Shown here piece after piece: positions 25,412 to 33,182 of a DNA stretch of 64,000 nt. The notes under the pieces are model-generated. The model saw only the letters and a program-made list of their open reading frames with translations, did no database searches and was not told the origin of the DNA. The translations under genes and the position numbers were made by a program. Location: positions 964,502 to 1,028,501 of the forward strand of contig JAGB01000001.1 in NCBI GenBank assembly GCA_000526435.1, written 5' to 3'. Position 1 is the first letter of the stretch. Every line of letters starts with the position of its first letter. This stretch comes from Caldicoprobacter oshimai DSM 21659. GTDB lineage: Bacteria; Bacillota; Clostridia; Caldicoprobacterales; Caldicoprobacteraceae.

Positions 25412-27111
25412 ACCAAAATCCCCTTTTCTTCGCTGTAATGCTCTTTCGGTAAGATATAGGTTTTAAAAGGTGAGATCGTGCTCTCATCAGCCGCTTTTTT
25501 AAAAAACCTTGGTACCGGTTTAAAACTTTTACCATCAAATTGCCAGATTAATTCCCCCACTATGCGTTGTTGCAGCTTCAACGCGAAACCTATATCCACG
25601 CTTACAGAGCAAGCTTTAGCATCAACATTTAACGTTTGATTTTTATCCTGCTGCTTCTTCCTACCCTCTTTGGGTAGGTCGGTCACTATTAGTGTTACTG
25701 GTTTACCCTCTTTCACCTGGATGTTTTCAGGAGCGCTGTCTGCATAAAGTACGCATTCGTATAGGTCTATTAAGGTATCGCTGGCCTCATAATCGCTTGC
25801 CCTATAATCCAGTACGTTTACGAATTTTGCTACCTCTTTGAAGTCCTTTATGTTAAACCCTGGATTTTCCTCAAGCCACTTCAGCGTGTTTTTTAGCTCT
25901 TCATTTTTATATGGCAAATAATCCTTTTCGGATTCTTTTGCAGTTTCTTCCTGGGCATTTTCCCTTTTGCCCTTTCCCTTCGCTTTTTGAAGCTGAACGC
26001 TTTCGCTCTTATCGATGTATTCTGTGTATATAACCATTTCTCCCCTTTCGCCGTCGTACCTTGCGCAGCGCCCTGCTCTCTGTACCAGAGAATCCGCCGG
26101 TGCAAGCTCTGTTATCAAAAGTTGTGCCGAAAAATCAATTCCAGCTTCAAGCACTTGAGTTGTCACCACCACTCCGGGACCATTTAGATGTATTTTTTGG
26201 CAACCTTTCTTGCGAGGCATCAACGAAAGTGCTTTTTCTTCATGCTTTTTTCTGTCGGAACGGGTAAACCGGGAATGCAGCAGCACGATTTTACCTTCAT
26301 CCAGAGAAAGTTTTCTTTTTAGCGTCTCATACACCTTTTGCGCCCTTTCCACCTGATTTACCACAATGATGGTCTTTTTTTCTTTTATCTTTTCCAAAAG
26401 TTCATCGCAGAAGTTCAATTCCCCCTCTTCTATCAGCTTATCCTTTACAAGCTTTATCTCGACCGAACTTTTAATATCGGTGCTCCCCTCAACGATATTT
26501 TCATCTTTCAAAGGAATGTTCTCAAAGAGGCTTTTCATTAAGCTTTCCGGCATGGTTGCAGTCATTACCACAAATGGAACGCCGCTTTTTTGCAAAATCT
26601 CCATAATCGCTCTCATTATCGCAAAGGTATATTCATCCCGGTACATGTGGGCTTCATCAAACACTACGATAGAAGAAGCAATAGCCCCGGCAGGCATATC
26701 CAGATGGCGCCCCACCTGGCTGCTGGCCCTTGCAAAGGCATACACAAATTGATCCAATGTAGTGACCACAATATCGGACATAAAAAACGGCGTTCCAGGG
26801 TCTTCCCCGTGCTGGATATCCACTGAAATACCGGAGCTTACCCTTTCGGCATAGCCTTTTATCCTCTCTGCTGTGCTGTTTACCAAAACCCTCATCGGAA
26901 GCACATAAACCAGCCTTGGTGCTATAATAAAATCCCCTGATACAAACTGACTTAAAAAGGGTGCGACCACCGCTTCGGTCTTCCCGGAACCTGTAGGTGC
27001 CTTCAATACCAACGGGAAAAAACCAGATGTGAGTTTTTCAAACACAGACACCTGATGATGAAAAGGATTTTCTATGCCCAAGTATTTTTTATAAAATTCC
27101 CTTGCTTCCAA
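25408..27111 (-). CDS. Cas3' helicase (split Cas3)
   Basis: A 567-residue superfamily 2 helicase without an HD domain. Motif I is LKAPTGSGKTEAV (~residue 38), motif II is VFDEAHMYRDE (~residue 150), motif III is MTATMP (~residue 185), and the C-terminal RecA lobe shows VVTTQVLEAGIDF (~residue 315) and VQRAGRCARYDG (motif VI, ~residue 337). A Lys/Glu-rich insert follows near residue 370. It is the first gene of the type I operon. The start is TTG 27111 behind GAGGAGGTAGCCTG; no ATG is near. The 117 bases upstream hold an AAGGAAT/ATTCCTT inverted pair (27146-27173) but no clear promoter. Confidence 0.9.
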   Translation of the reverse strand: MEAREFYKKYLGIENPFHHQVSVFEKLTSGFFPLVLKAPTGSGKTEAVVAPFLSQFVSGDFIIAPRLVYVLPMRVLVNSTAERIKGYAERVSSGISVDIQHGEDPGTPFFMSDIVVTTLDQFVYAFARASSQVGRHLDMPAGAIASSIVVFDEAHMYRDEYTFAIMRAIMEILQKSGVPFVVMTATMPESLMKSLFENIPLKDENIVEGSTDIKSSVEIKLVKDKLIEEGELNFCDELLEKIKEKKTIIVVNQVERAQKVYETLKRKLSLDEGKIVLLHSRFTRSDRKKHEEKALSLMPRKKGCQKIHLNGPGVVVTTQVLEAGIDFSAQLLITELAPADSLVQRAGRCARYDGERGEMVIYTEYIDKSESVQLQKAKGKGKRENAQEETAKESEKDYLPYKNEELKNTLKWLEENPGFNIKDFKEVAKFVNVLDYRASDYEASDTLIDLYECVLYADSAPENIQVKEGKPVTLIVTDLPKEGRKKQQDKNQTLNVDAKACSVSVDIGFALKLQQRIVGELIWQFDGKSFKPVPRFFKKAADESTISPFKTYILPKEHYSEEKGILV

Positions 27112-27228
27112 CAGGCTACCTCCTCTTCGTAAGTAGTTATCAAGAAAGGAATGTTTTTAAGGATCAATTCCTTGACTATCGTAGATGATATGCCTACAAC
27201 AACTTTAAACAGCTAATTCCATAAAAAT

Positions 27229-27503
27229 TCATCTGCCTAAACAGTTAAAAAATCTGCACAATCGCCACTGGCCATCATCTTCTACAATTTCAACCTTGAC
27301 CCCCTCCGCCTTGAGAGAAAGCTCAATAAATACTTCAGCCCCTACCTCCTTCAATGCGCGCATGGTTCTCTCAGGCTCCAGCATCAGCGCCATGATGGTC
27401 TCGCCGCCACCCGCTCCTGCCAGCTTGGCCGCCAGCGCACCGTTTTCCCTGGCCACCTTCATCATATAGAGGTTCTGCTCGCTAGAGTCGGCAAGGCTAT
27501 TTT
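27229..27503 (-). pseudogene. GHMP kinase C-terminal fragment, copy 1
   Basis: About 90 codons of a GHMP-family sugar kinase: EQNLYMMKVARENGALAAKL, then the glycine-rich LAGAGGGETIMAL motif of the third GHMP box, then a short beta-rich end. The ATP-binding domain and everything before NSLADSSEQN are missing, so it cannot be active. It resembles the longer fragment at 33183-33690. The DNA continues directly into the wecB remnant, so a deletion joined the two genes. Confidence 0.75.
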
Positions 27504-27514
27504 AAATAGACAAA

Positions 27515-27894
27515 TTATATCCCAAACTCTTCTGGCTTCTCGCCAAGGCCAAACCTATGTAATATGGCCTTAACTATCCTTTCAGAAGCTCTACCATCGC
27601 CATATGGATTTACAGCTCTTACCATTGATTCATATACCTCTTTATTTGTCAAGAGCTCAGCAGCCATATTGTATATATCATCCTCAACAACCCCAGCCAG
27701 CTTCACGGGCCCTGCTTCTATCGCTTCCGGCCTCTCGGTCTCGGTCCTGAGTACCAGTACCAGTTTGCGCAGAGAAGCTGCTTCCTCCTGCAATCCCCCT
27801 GAAGAGGTTCCGCCTCAAGCTTTTTTATAAGCAGTGCCATTTTGATGGCTTCAGGTCTGGTACCGAATATTGTTAGGATTTTAAGTTTAGACAT
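27515..27894 (-). pseudogene. wecB: UDP-GlcNAc 2-epimerase gene with large internal deletion
   Basis: The minus strand from ATG 27894 encodes SKLKILTIFGTRPEAIKMA and about 15 more residues, the exact N-terminus of non-hydrolysing UDP-N-acetylglucosamine 2-epimerase. Near 27795 it changes frame into LQEEAASLRK...LVLVLRTETERPEAIEAG...NPYGDGRASERIVKAIL, the C-terminus of the same enzyme. Some 230 internal codons are missing and the two parts are in different frames. The original enzyme makes UDP-ManNAc for surface polysaccharide, which fits the nearby exopolysaccharide region. Confidence 0.85.
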
Positions 27895-27924
27895 TAATAA
27901 TGCACTCCCTGATATCTTACTATC

Positions 27925-27953
27925 TTGATTTTTCTTTGTTTCTTTGCTATGAT
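27925..27953 (+). promoter_or_regulatory. Promoter of AbrB/RelE toxin-antitoxin module
   Basis: TTGATT (27925-27930), 17-base spacer, TATGAT (27948-27953), about 65 bases before the ATG at 28017. A CTTTG...CAAAG inverted pair overlaps the -10 and could be the operator. Confidence 0.5.
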
Positions 27954-28016
27954 TAAATCAAAGAAAATTTGTATATTATATTATTACTCAACATATACTG
28001 AGAAGGAGGAATAATT

Positions 28017-28394
28017 ATGTTACAACCAAACCAATTGGGAGGTGTTAATTCCATGTTGAAAAAACGTATTTCCGTATCAAAGAAACGACAGATTACTATT
28101 CCTATAGAATTTTATAACCGTCTCGGCATTGAAAAGGAAGTTGAGTGCTATCTCCAGAACGATGCCATTGTTATCCGCCCTGTGCGTGAGAGCACCGGCG
28201 AGTTCGATGAACAAATCCTTGCTGATTTAATATCTCAAGGCCTTTCCGGGTCTGAACTTCTCGAAAAGTTCAAGGAAATGCGGCGCAAAGTCCGCCCTGC
28301 TATTGAACGCTTGCTTAATGAAGCTCAACTTGCTGCTGCCGGTAAAGCCAGATTTTTCACATACGAAGACGTTTTCGGTGAGGGGAACGAATAA
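28017..28394 (+). CDS. AbrB/SpoVT-type antitoxin
   Basis: A 125-residue protein with a swapped-hairpin AbrB domain at residues ~14-55: KKRISVSKKRQITIPIEFYNRLGI, then VECYLQNDAIVIRPV. The rest is a helical region (FDEQILADLISQGLSGSELLEKF and on) that probably binds the toxin encoded next. AAGGAGG seven bases before the ATG at 28017 fixes that start; an internal Met13 is the alternative. The stop overlaps the toxin start (TAATG). Together they form a type II toxin-antitoxin module that is expected to be self-regulated. Confidence 0.88.
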   Translation: MLQPNQLGGVNSMLKKRISVSKKRQITIPIEFYNRLGIEKEVECYLQNDAIVIRPVRESTGEFDEQILADLISQGLSGSELLEKFKEMRRKVRPAIERLLNEAQLAAAGKARFFTYEDVFGEGNE

Positions 28395-28690
28395 TGTATA
28401 AGCTTATTATTTTGCCTCCCGCCGCACGTTTTTTAAAAGAGCTGAAAGAAAAGCCGCTTAAAATAGCTTTTCAAAAAGCCGTCGATGAAATCCTCAAGAA
28501 TCCTTATATAGGTGAACCTAAAACGGGCGACCTTTCCGGCATCTTCTGTTATGATATCTATTACAATAAAACAAACTATGAGCTGGCCTATACAATCATC
28601 GAAGAGCCTGATTCAACAATTGTGGTGATACTTGCCGGCACCCGTGAAAATTTTTATGAAGAACAGAAACGATACATGAAAAATCTTTAA
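28394..28690 (+). CDS. RelE/ParE-family toxin
   Basis: A 98-residue toxin of the RelE/ParE fold: YKLIILPPAARFLKEL at the N-terminus, the KNPYIGEPKTGDLSGIFCYDIYY turn, and an ELAYTIIEEPDSTIVVILAGTREN end. RelE proteins cleave mRNA on the ribosome and ParE proteins poison gyrase; the sequence does not decide between them. It is translationally coupled to the AbrB-type antitoxin by a one-base overlap. Both frames are intact in an otherwise decayed neighbourhood, consistent with addiction-driven persistence. Confidence 0.88.
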   Translation: MYKLIILPPAARFLKELKEKPLKIAFQKAVDEILKNPYIGEPKTGDLSGIFCYDIYYNKTNYELAYTIIEEPDSTIVVILAGTRENFYEEQKRYMKNL

Positions 28691-28716
28691 CTATTTCTAT
28701 TTATAAATTGGGTATA

Positions 28717-29244
28717 CTATCTGAACCACCCTCTCAAAACCCTCTCCATCCTCCTGTGATAAAAGCCTATGAACATGGTATAGGCAATATCATATACCAA
28801 AAACAGGAATTGGGCGCCCATCCACAGCAGCGGCAGAGGGAGCCTAGATGAAATGCTTTCGCCAAAAACAAGGCTGACCAGAAAATACATAACTAGTAGA
28901 CTCACATTAAATGCAACAAACTTCAAAGCCCAGCCTATAGCAGCGTTCCTTATCTGCTCACACAAAAACTTTACAATACCATATACACCAAAAAAAACAA
29001 TATACGCTAAAGCGATACTCCTTGACGGAATCATGAAAAATGCCAGCAGAGCTGTTGCCACATAGAGCAAAACGGCATAAAGCAAGTCCACCTTCATAAT
29101 CATAATTGACACAAAAAGTGAGCTGACTGCAAGGAAGAACAGCCTGTTTACAGGTATGAAATAAGCTGCTGTCAGCGAAATCATAACAAAAGCAGCCAGT
29201 ATACCTCCCAAAGCCACCTTTTTTTGAACAGGCATTGAAGGCAT
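28717..29244 (-). CDS. Integral membrane protein of unknown function
   Basis: A 175-residue very hydrophobic protein with about five membrane segments (near residues 10-30, 34-50, 55-72, 77-92 and 105-125, plus one at 140-158). It begins VALGGILAAFVMISLTAAYFIP, reminiscent of small ECF-type or DUF2232-like membrane proteins, and ends in a basic tail (HRRMERVLRGWFR). I do not recognise the family. Its start region overlaps in another frame with the broken end of the DUF5685 remnant, and there is no good ribosome binding site, so its expression is doubtful. Confidence 0.6.
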   Translation of the reverse strand: MPSMPVQKKVALGGILAAFVMISLTAAYFIPVNRLFFLAVSSLFVSIMIMKVDLLYAVLLYVATALLAFFMIPSRSIALAYIVFFGVYGIVKFLCEQIRNAAIGWALKFVAFNVSLLVMYFLVSLVFGESISSRLPLPLLWMGAQFLFLVYDIAYTMFIGFYHRRMERVLRGWFR

Positions 29245-29247
29245 CCA

Positions 29248-29609
29248 CTACATAAATCCACTTTCCCAGGTTATATCCCATCCATTCCAGAATCCTTCGC
29301 TCGGTTTTCCCCTGCTGTGGAGCTGGCAACACAATAGACAGCAGCCTTGCAAAAGGCTCGGCGGCTGCGTCCACCGATGAAACATTTTCAGCCTCCACCA
29401 GCGCCAGTCTGCCAAGCTGCTCATGCACCGCTTCATACACTGCTGGATATGCCGACCTTATTCGCCCTATATAAGGGCTGAAAATTCGGGATGCCAGCAG
29501 CGATAGAAAACTTCTCTCATCCCTCCAGCCATCCTTCAGCTTGAAATACGCCATGAGCAGGTTTACCGCGGCGGCGTAACGAACAGCTGCGTTTTCCCTG
29601 ACCACCGGT
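29248..29609 (-). pseudogene. DUF5685-family fragment, both ends missing
   Basis: About 120 codons from the middle of a DUF5685 protein: PVVRENAAVRYAAAVNLLMAY at the left, RRILEWMGYNLGKWIYVVDA at the right. Just upstream of the Pro codon is an in-frame TAA, and the usual cysteine-containing N-terminus is absent. At VVDAFN the frame runs into the membrane-protein gene and loses meaning. It is an internal fragment left by two deletions. Confidence 0.7.
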
Positions 29610-29658
29610 TAATGCTATATCCTGCAGTACTCTTCAATTAAATCAAAATATACTTGTT

Positions 29659-30363
29659 TCAATCAAAAAAGCTTATCTGACTATCTATCAATCTTTGTGC
29701 CTTCCTTTTGATAATCACATCCTCCGGTTCCACATTTCCTATAAGCATAGGGGATCTGGGATCATGCATCTTTACGTTGCTGTTAACCGCCTTATTGCTG
29801 TAGTTAGCATAACAGTATAAACATCCATGCTTGCAGGTATTATAAACGCCTATATCTACGCTTTCAACACAACCGCACGCCGCTCTCTGATTTTTATCCT
29901 TTTTGGCATTTATCCTACGGCCGCTTATTCGGGCGATAAGGTCGTCATCGATGCATTTGCCATGGCATATTCCTACTCGGGACAGATCAATGTCTTCACA
30001 GCAGGTTTTAACTTTCAGCCCGTACGCACGGGCAATCTCAGAAATAGCTGTAGCTATCTCAATTTTTTGGGCATCGCTTATGTTTTGTAAGTTCAGGCCT
30101 TTCATATTGCGTTCGGTTTTTTTATACATATCCACAAAACTGATCGTACAACGCTGGGTATAACCACTTAATCGGGATGCAATAAATTCAAATTTCTTGC
30201 GGTGATATTCGACATCAATATCACGGGATATTATTATGGGGTCATATCTCCAAATTACCCTTTCACTACCTATGATTTGAGAAAGCTTTTGAAACGATTT
30301 TATAATATGCTCCTTGGGTGCCACATTGGGTTCTATTTTTCTATCATACCCGGTTATTTTGAC
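29659..30363 (-). pseudogene. DUF1848 gene truncated by IS200/IS605 element
   Basis: The C-terminal ~235 codons of a DUF1848 protein: TGYDRKIEPNVAPKEHIIK, GSERVIWRYDPIII, GICHGKCIDD and the cysteine-rich CGCVESVDIGVYNTCKHGCLYCYAN motif, which looks like an iron-sulfur site. The frame is open up to the insertion-sequence edge near 30363, but the first ~90 codons (with the usual SASRRTDIPA start) are gone and are not found on the other side of the element. The gene cannot make the full protein. A shorter remnant of the same family lies at 7961-8038. Confidence 0.8.
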
Positions 30364-30365
30364 TT

Positions 30366-30520
30366 CTCCCCGCCCTGGAAGGGGCGAGGATTCTTGACAG
30401 CTCCGAATTTCAGGCCGTCTTCCCTACTGGGTGGATATTCCACTCAATAGGGCAACACAGGTGTGGTGTGTACCTCACACCTGTGGGGCAAGCCAATAGC
30501 CCTACTACCAGGCTTAAAGA
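30366..30520 (-). ncRNA. Candidate omega-RNA at the tnpB / right-end boundary
   Basis: In IS605-type elements the guide RNA of TnpB is made from the 3' part of tnpB through the right end. Here that span is GC-rich and structured (TACCTCACACCTG-type repeats opposite a GGTGTGAGGTACA segment around 30460-30485, and the right-end hairpin). The guide would read outward into the DUF1848 remnant. The placement follows family knowledge; the ends are approximate. Confidence 0.35.
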
Positions 30521-31642
30521 GCCTGTATACTTTCTGTATATGTTTATCGCTCCCACTCCATCCCTGTGATATCTAAAACCACAGCTTTTGCATTCATAGT
30601 TCCTGTTTTCTGGCTTGTTTTTGCTACCACACACAGGACAACTCTGTGATGTCCCATTTTCTTTTATAAATTTGACTTCTATCCCCACAAACTCGGCTTT
30701 CTCTTCTATCCTTCTTGCTACTCTTCTAAACATCCATTGATGGATTTTTTGATTCGGTACTTTCCCATGTCTTGCCCCATTCCTTATACCCTTCAAATCA
30801 CCTAATACAATTGTCCCTATACCATTTTTAATACAATACCCTACCAAATAAGATGTGTATTTTTCCAACACATCTCTAATTTGATTGTTAACTCTTCTCA
30901 ATACTTCCCTCTTTGCTCTCAAAAGCTCTTTGAATTTTCTTGAATCTTTCTGACACTTAGATAGTTTTTGCTGAAATTCTGAAAGTTTTTTATTGCGGTA
31001 TCTTATCTTTGAGTTCAGAATACCACCATTATAGATTAAAACTTCTCTGCCATCAAAACAAACTATCGGATGTATTACTCCAAGATCTATTGCCATGACT
31101 CCTGCGGTATTCTCAATTTTTCCTTCTTCTACTTCAACCACAATGTGAAGATAATATTTCTTCTTGTCTTGATGGAAAATCAGCTCTGCATACTTGGGCG
31201 TACCTTTTAGAGAACACCCTTTTATGACCATTGGTGCTTGTTCCTTTCCATTTGACAAAATCAAGTCTCCATCTTTAAAATGAATTGCGCTTTTCTTAAA
31301 AACCACTTTATTATACTTCTTGTTCCTGAATGGTGGTCTTATCTTGGATGTATCTTGGCCTTTCTCCTTTGCCTTTTGTAATCTTTTCAGGTATGCCTGA
31401 TATGCAGTCCAAAACTGCTGGTATGCTGCCTGTTTGCTTTGACTGTGAAGTTTAAAACTCTTTTGATGCAGCCACCATTCCATATACTGGTCAAATGTCT
31501 TTCTCGAAACATTTATCCCTTTTGTTTGTATCCTTTTAAAAAAATTTACTGCTTTAGAGTAGATTTTACCAGATACCATTGAAATTTCTCTCGCTAAACC
31601 TTGATATTCTTCTGGAACTGACAAAATATATGTCTTATCCAT
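30410..31642 (-). CDS. tnpB: TnpB RNA-guided nuclease / IS605 OrfB
   Basis: A 410-residue TnpB. RuvC-I is MAIDLGVIHPIV (~residue 184), RuvC-III is YHRDGVGAINIYRKY (~residue 355), and the zinc finger is CPVCGSKNKPENRNYECKSCG (in two CXXC halves, ~residues 328-345). The RuvC-II motif reads TIVLGDLKGIRNG (~residue 277): the Glu expected before the Asp-Leu pair is Gly. Many thermophile TnpBs share this GDL form. Either the catalytic Glu is placed elsewhere or the protein is catalytically weak. The C-terminal tail extends over the right-end region, as is usual. TnpB helps to retain the element by cutting the empty donor site. Confidence 0.92.
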   Translation of the reverse strand: MDKTYILSVPEEYQGLAREISMVSGKIYSKAVNFFKRIQTKGINVSRKTFDQYMEWWLHQKSFKLHSQSKQAAYQQFWTAYQAYLKRLQKAKEKGQDTSKIRPPFRNKKYNKVVFKKSAIHFKDGDLILSNGKEQAPMVIKGCSLKGTPKYAELIFHQDKKKYYLHIVVEVEEGKIENTAGVMAIDLGVIHPIVCFDGREVLIYNGGILNSKIRYRNKKLSEFQQKLSKCQKDSRKFKELLRAKREVLRRVNNQIRDVLEKYTSYLVGYCIKNGIGTIVLGDLKGIRNGARHGKVPNQKIHQWMFRRVARRIEEKAEFVGIEVKFIKENGTSQSCPVCGSKNKPENRNYECKSCGFRYHRDGVGAINIYRKYTGSLSLVVGLLACPTGVRYTPHLCCPIEWNIHPVGKTA

Positions 31643-32045
31643 CCTTTTCTACCTTCTTCCATTGGCTCTCTATATACTTCTTGACGGTTTCGGCAGATAC
31701 ATTACCTGCAGTTGCCACAAAGTATGCTCTTGTCCAGACAGAATCTCTTTGTTTGTACTGAGGAAACTTTTGTCCTATCTTCCTGCCAGTAGCGCCCTTT
31801 ATAACATTAATAAGTTCGCTTGGAGAATACCTTGGAAGTGCAGAAATAAATAGATGAATATGGTCAGGCATTATTTCAAGTGCTAAAATATCAAACTTGT
31901 ATGTCTTGGATAGTTCCCTGATTGTTTCTTCAACTGTATTTTTTACCTCAGGGTCTTTTAAAAAGTCTTTTCTGTACTTTGGTATCCAAACAAAGTGGTA
32001 GTTGATTAGGAATTTAGCATGTCGTGTGGATTTGTAGGTATTCAT
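31635..32045 (-). CDS. tnpA: TnpA Y1 transposase of IS200/IS605 family
   Basis: A 136-residue single-strand transposase. The HUH motif is MPDHIHLFISALP (~residues 59-71) and the nucleophile is probably Tyr124 in AETVKKYIESQ. The opening FLINYHFVWIPKYRKDFL and the KGATGRKIGQKFPQ segment are standard for the family. It excises and inserts the element as a circular single strand at the lagging strand. The frame is intact, so the element may still move. Confidence 0.94.
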   Translation of the reverse strand: MNTYKSTRHAKFLINYHFVWIPKYRKDFLKDPEVKNTVEETIRELSKTYKFDILALEIMPDHIHLFISALPRYSPSELINVIKGATGRKIGQKFPQYKQRDSVWTRAYFVATAGNVSAETVKKYIESQWKKVEKDG

Positions 32046-32155
32046 TCTAAACCAACCTTCTTAATTCCAAGATTTGGTTTAATTATATCATACTTGGTTC
32101 TCAGTTTCAACCCTTGCATTCATCCCCGCCCTACAAGGACGAGGCTTTCTGCAGA

Positions 32156-32451
32156 ATTCTTGTAAAAGGGACATCATACCTGGCAGCCTTTCGCAGGCCG
32201 TGCATCCTTAAATATTCATATATCTTGGGTATATCCCAAAAACATCTGACCATATTAAAGCAAGCGCAGTGATATTGGGTTTTAGGCTCCCAAATGCTGA
32301 CACAGGGTGAATAGATATTGTATATACCTCGATTTACAAGGGCATTCCTTATCCTTTTGAAAGACTCGCAATTTTGTTTGCTTCCGTTTTCAATGATTAT
32401 AATCGAGCCATCCTGCTTTAAATTATGGCTCAGCCAGCTTGCTGCAGGCAT
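32156..32451 (-). pseudogene. Methyltransferase-like C-terminal fragment
   Basis: About 98 codons: SWLSHNLKQDGSIIIIENGS, then KRIRNALVNRGIYNIYSPCV, then a Cys/His-containing CACFNMVRCFWDIPKIYEYL region and RKAARYDVPFTRIL just before the insertion-sequence end. The Rossmann-like strand followed by a PC...C pattern recalls the Rsm22-like RNA methyltransferase group. The SAM-binding N-terminus is absent, and the last codons come from the insertion element. The family call is tentative; truncation at both ends is clear. Confidence 0.45.
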
Positions 32452-32995
32452 ATCCTATTTCATATAGTACCTCATGATTATCCCATTCATCTCTTTCATG
32501 TATTTTTTCCAGAGGTTCAAACAAATCACATATGCTTTTCCAGTCATTTCTACTACTCAGCTCACGCAGGTGGGCTAATATATTTTTATCCTTTACAACC
32601 CTGAAAGTATTTTTTCTTATCTCATCAAAGTCTTCTTTATTGTCAACAATACACAAAAGAGGCAAAAATCCCTGCTTTTTATTTATCCATCCATTTCTAT
32701 ACCCGAATCTTATCAGGCTAACATAAATATCTCCGCTTAACATATCTAGCTTTCTACAGTTGTTGAAATAAATCACAATGCTGTCCCTGTATACTTGTAC
32801 AGCTTTTACATCGGCCCAATAGCAATTATTTTCCTTTTCTTTGTTGAAATATACAACACACCCTTGAATGCCCGCCTTAAGCCGCTTTTTGAAGTCAGGA
32901 AATGCCTGTTCAAATGTTTGAAGATATTCACCTTTCAAAGTGAACATCTTTTTGGATATGTCTGTTTCTCTCCACAAAGTCACAAATAGATACAT
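32423..32995 (-). CDS. Hypothetical protein, probably truncated at its C-terminus
   Basis: A 190-residue frame starting MYLFVTLWRETDISKKMF and ending EVLYEIGYACSKLAEP. The N-terminal half is alternating strand and helix with an aromatic-rich GCVVYFNKEKENNCYWADV stretch. The last 45 residues (SICDLFEPLEKIHERD to the end) look like the beginning of a tetratricopeptide helix pair that then breaks off. It overlaps the methyltransferase-like fragment by 29 bases in another frame, so a deletion probably joined the two genes. I do not recognise the family. There is no strong ribosome binding site. Confidence 0.5.
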   Translation of the reverse strand: MYLFVTLWRETDISKKMFTLKGEYLQTFEQAFPDFKKRLKAGIQGCVVYFNKEKENNCYWADVKAVQVYRDSIVIYFNNCRKLDMLSGDIYVSLIRFGYRNGWINKKQGFLPLLCIVDNKEDFDEIRKNTFRVVKDKNILAHLRELSSRNDWKSICDLFEPLEKIHERDEWDNHEVLYEIGYACSKLAEP

Positions 32996-33182
32996 ACAGA
33001 CTCTCCTGTGACAAATATAGAATAGGCGGTACTTTCATATTATGACAATATAATACCATTTTTTCGTATTACAGGCAATAATCACTTATAAGCAGGGCAG
33101 CACACCAAGCTACCTTTTACGCCAAGCATACAAATATAATAGATAAGGGGTGACTATGCACCCCTTATGCTCACTGGATCTA

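Larger units (their letters stand above)
30364..32155 (-). mobile_element. IS200/IS605-family insertion sequence (tnpA + tnpB)
   Basis: A complete two-gene element with tnpA and tnpB on the same strand, overlapping by eight bases. The ends are marked by subterminal hairpins: CCCCGCCCTggaAGGGGCGAGG at about 30369-30390 (right end, after tnpB) and a related CCCCGCCCT...AGG.CGAGG at about 32124-32143 (left end, before tnpA). Such hairpins are the sites TnpA recognises in single-stranded DNA. The exact boundaries are estimated to within about ten bases. The element sits between a decapitated DUF1848 gene and a truncated methyltransferase-like gene. Confidence 0.85.

Noticed and set aside
28958-29247. 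Continuation of the DUF5685 frame through the membrane-protein gene
   Set aside because: Past VVDAFN the translation loses similarity to the family and turns into an out-of-frame reading of the hydrophobic gene, so the fragment was ended at 29248.
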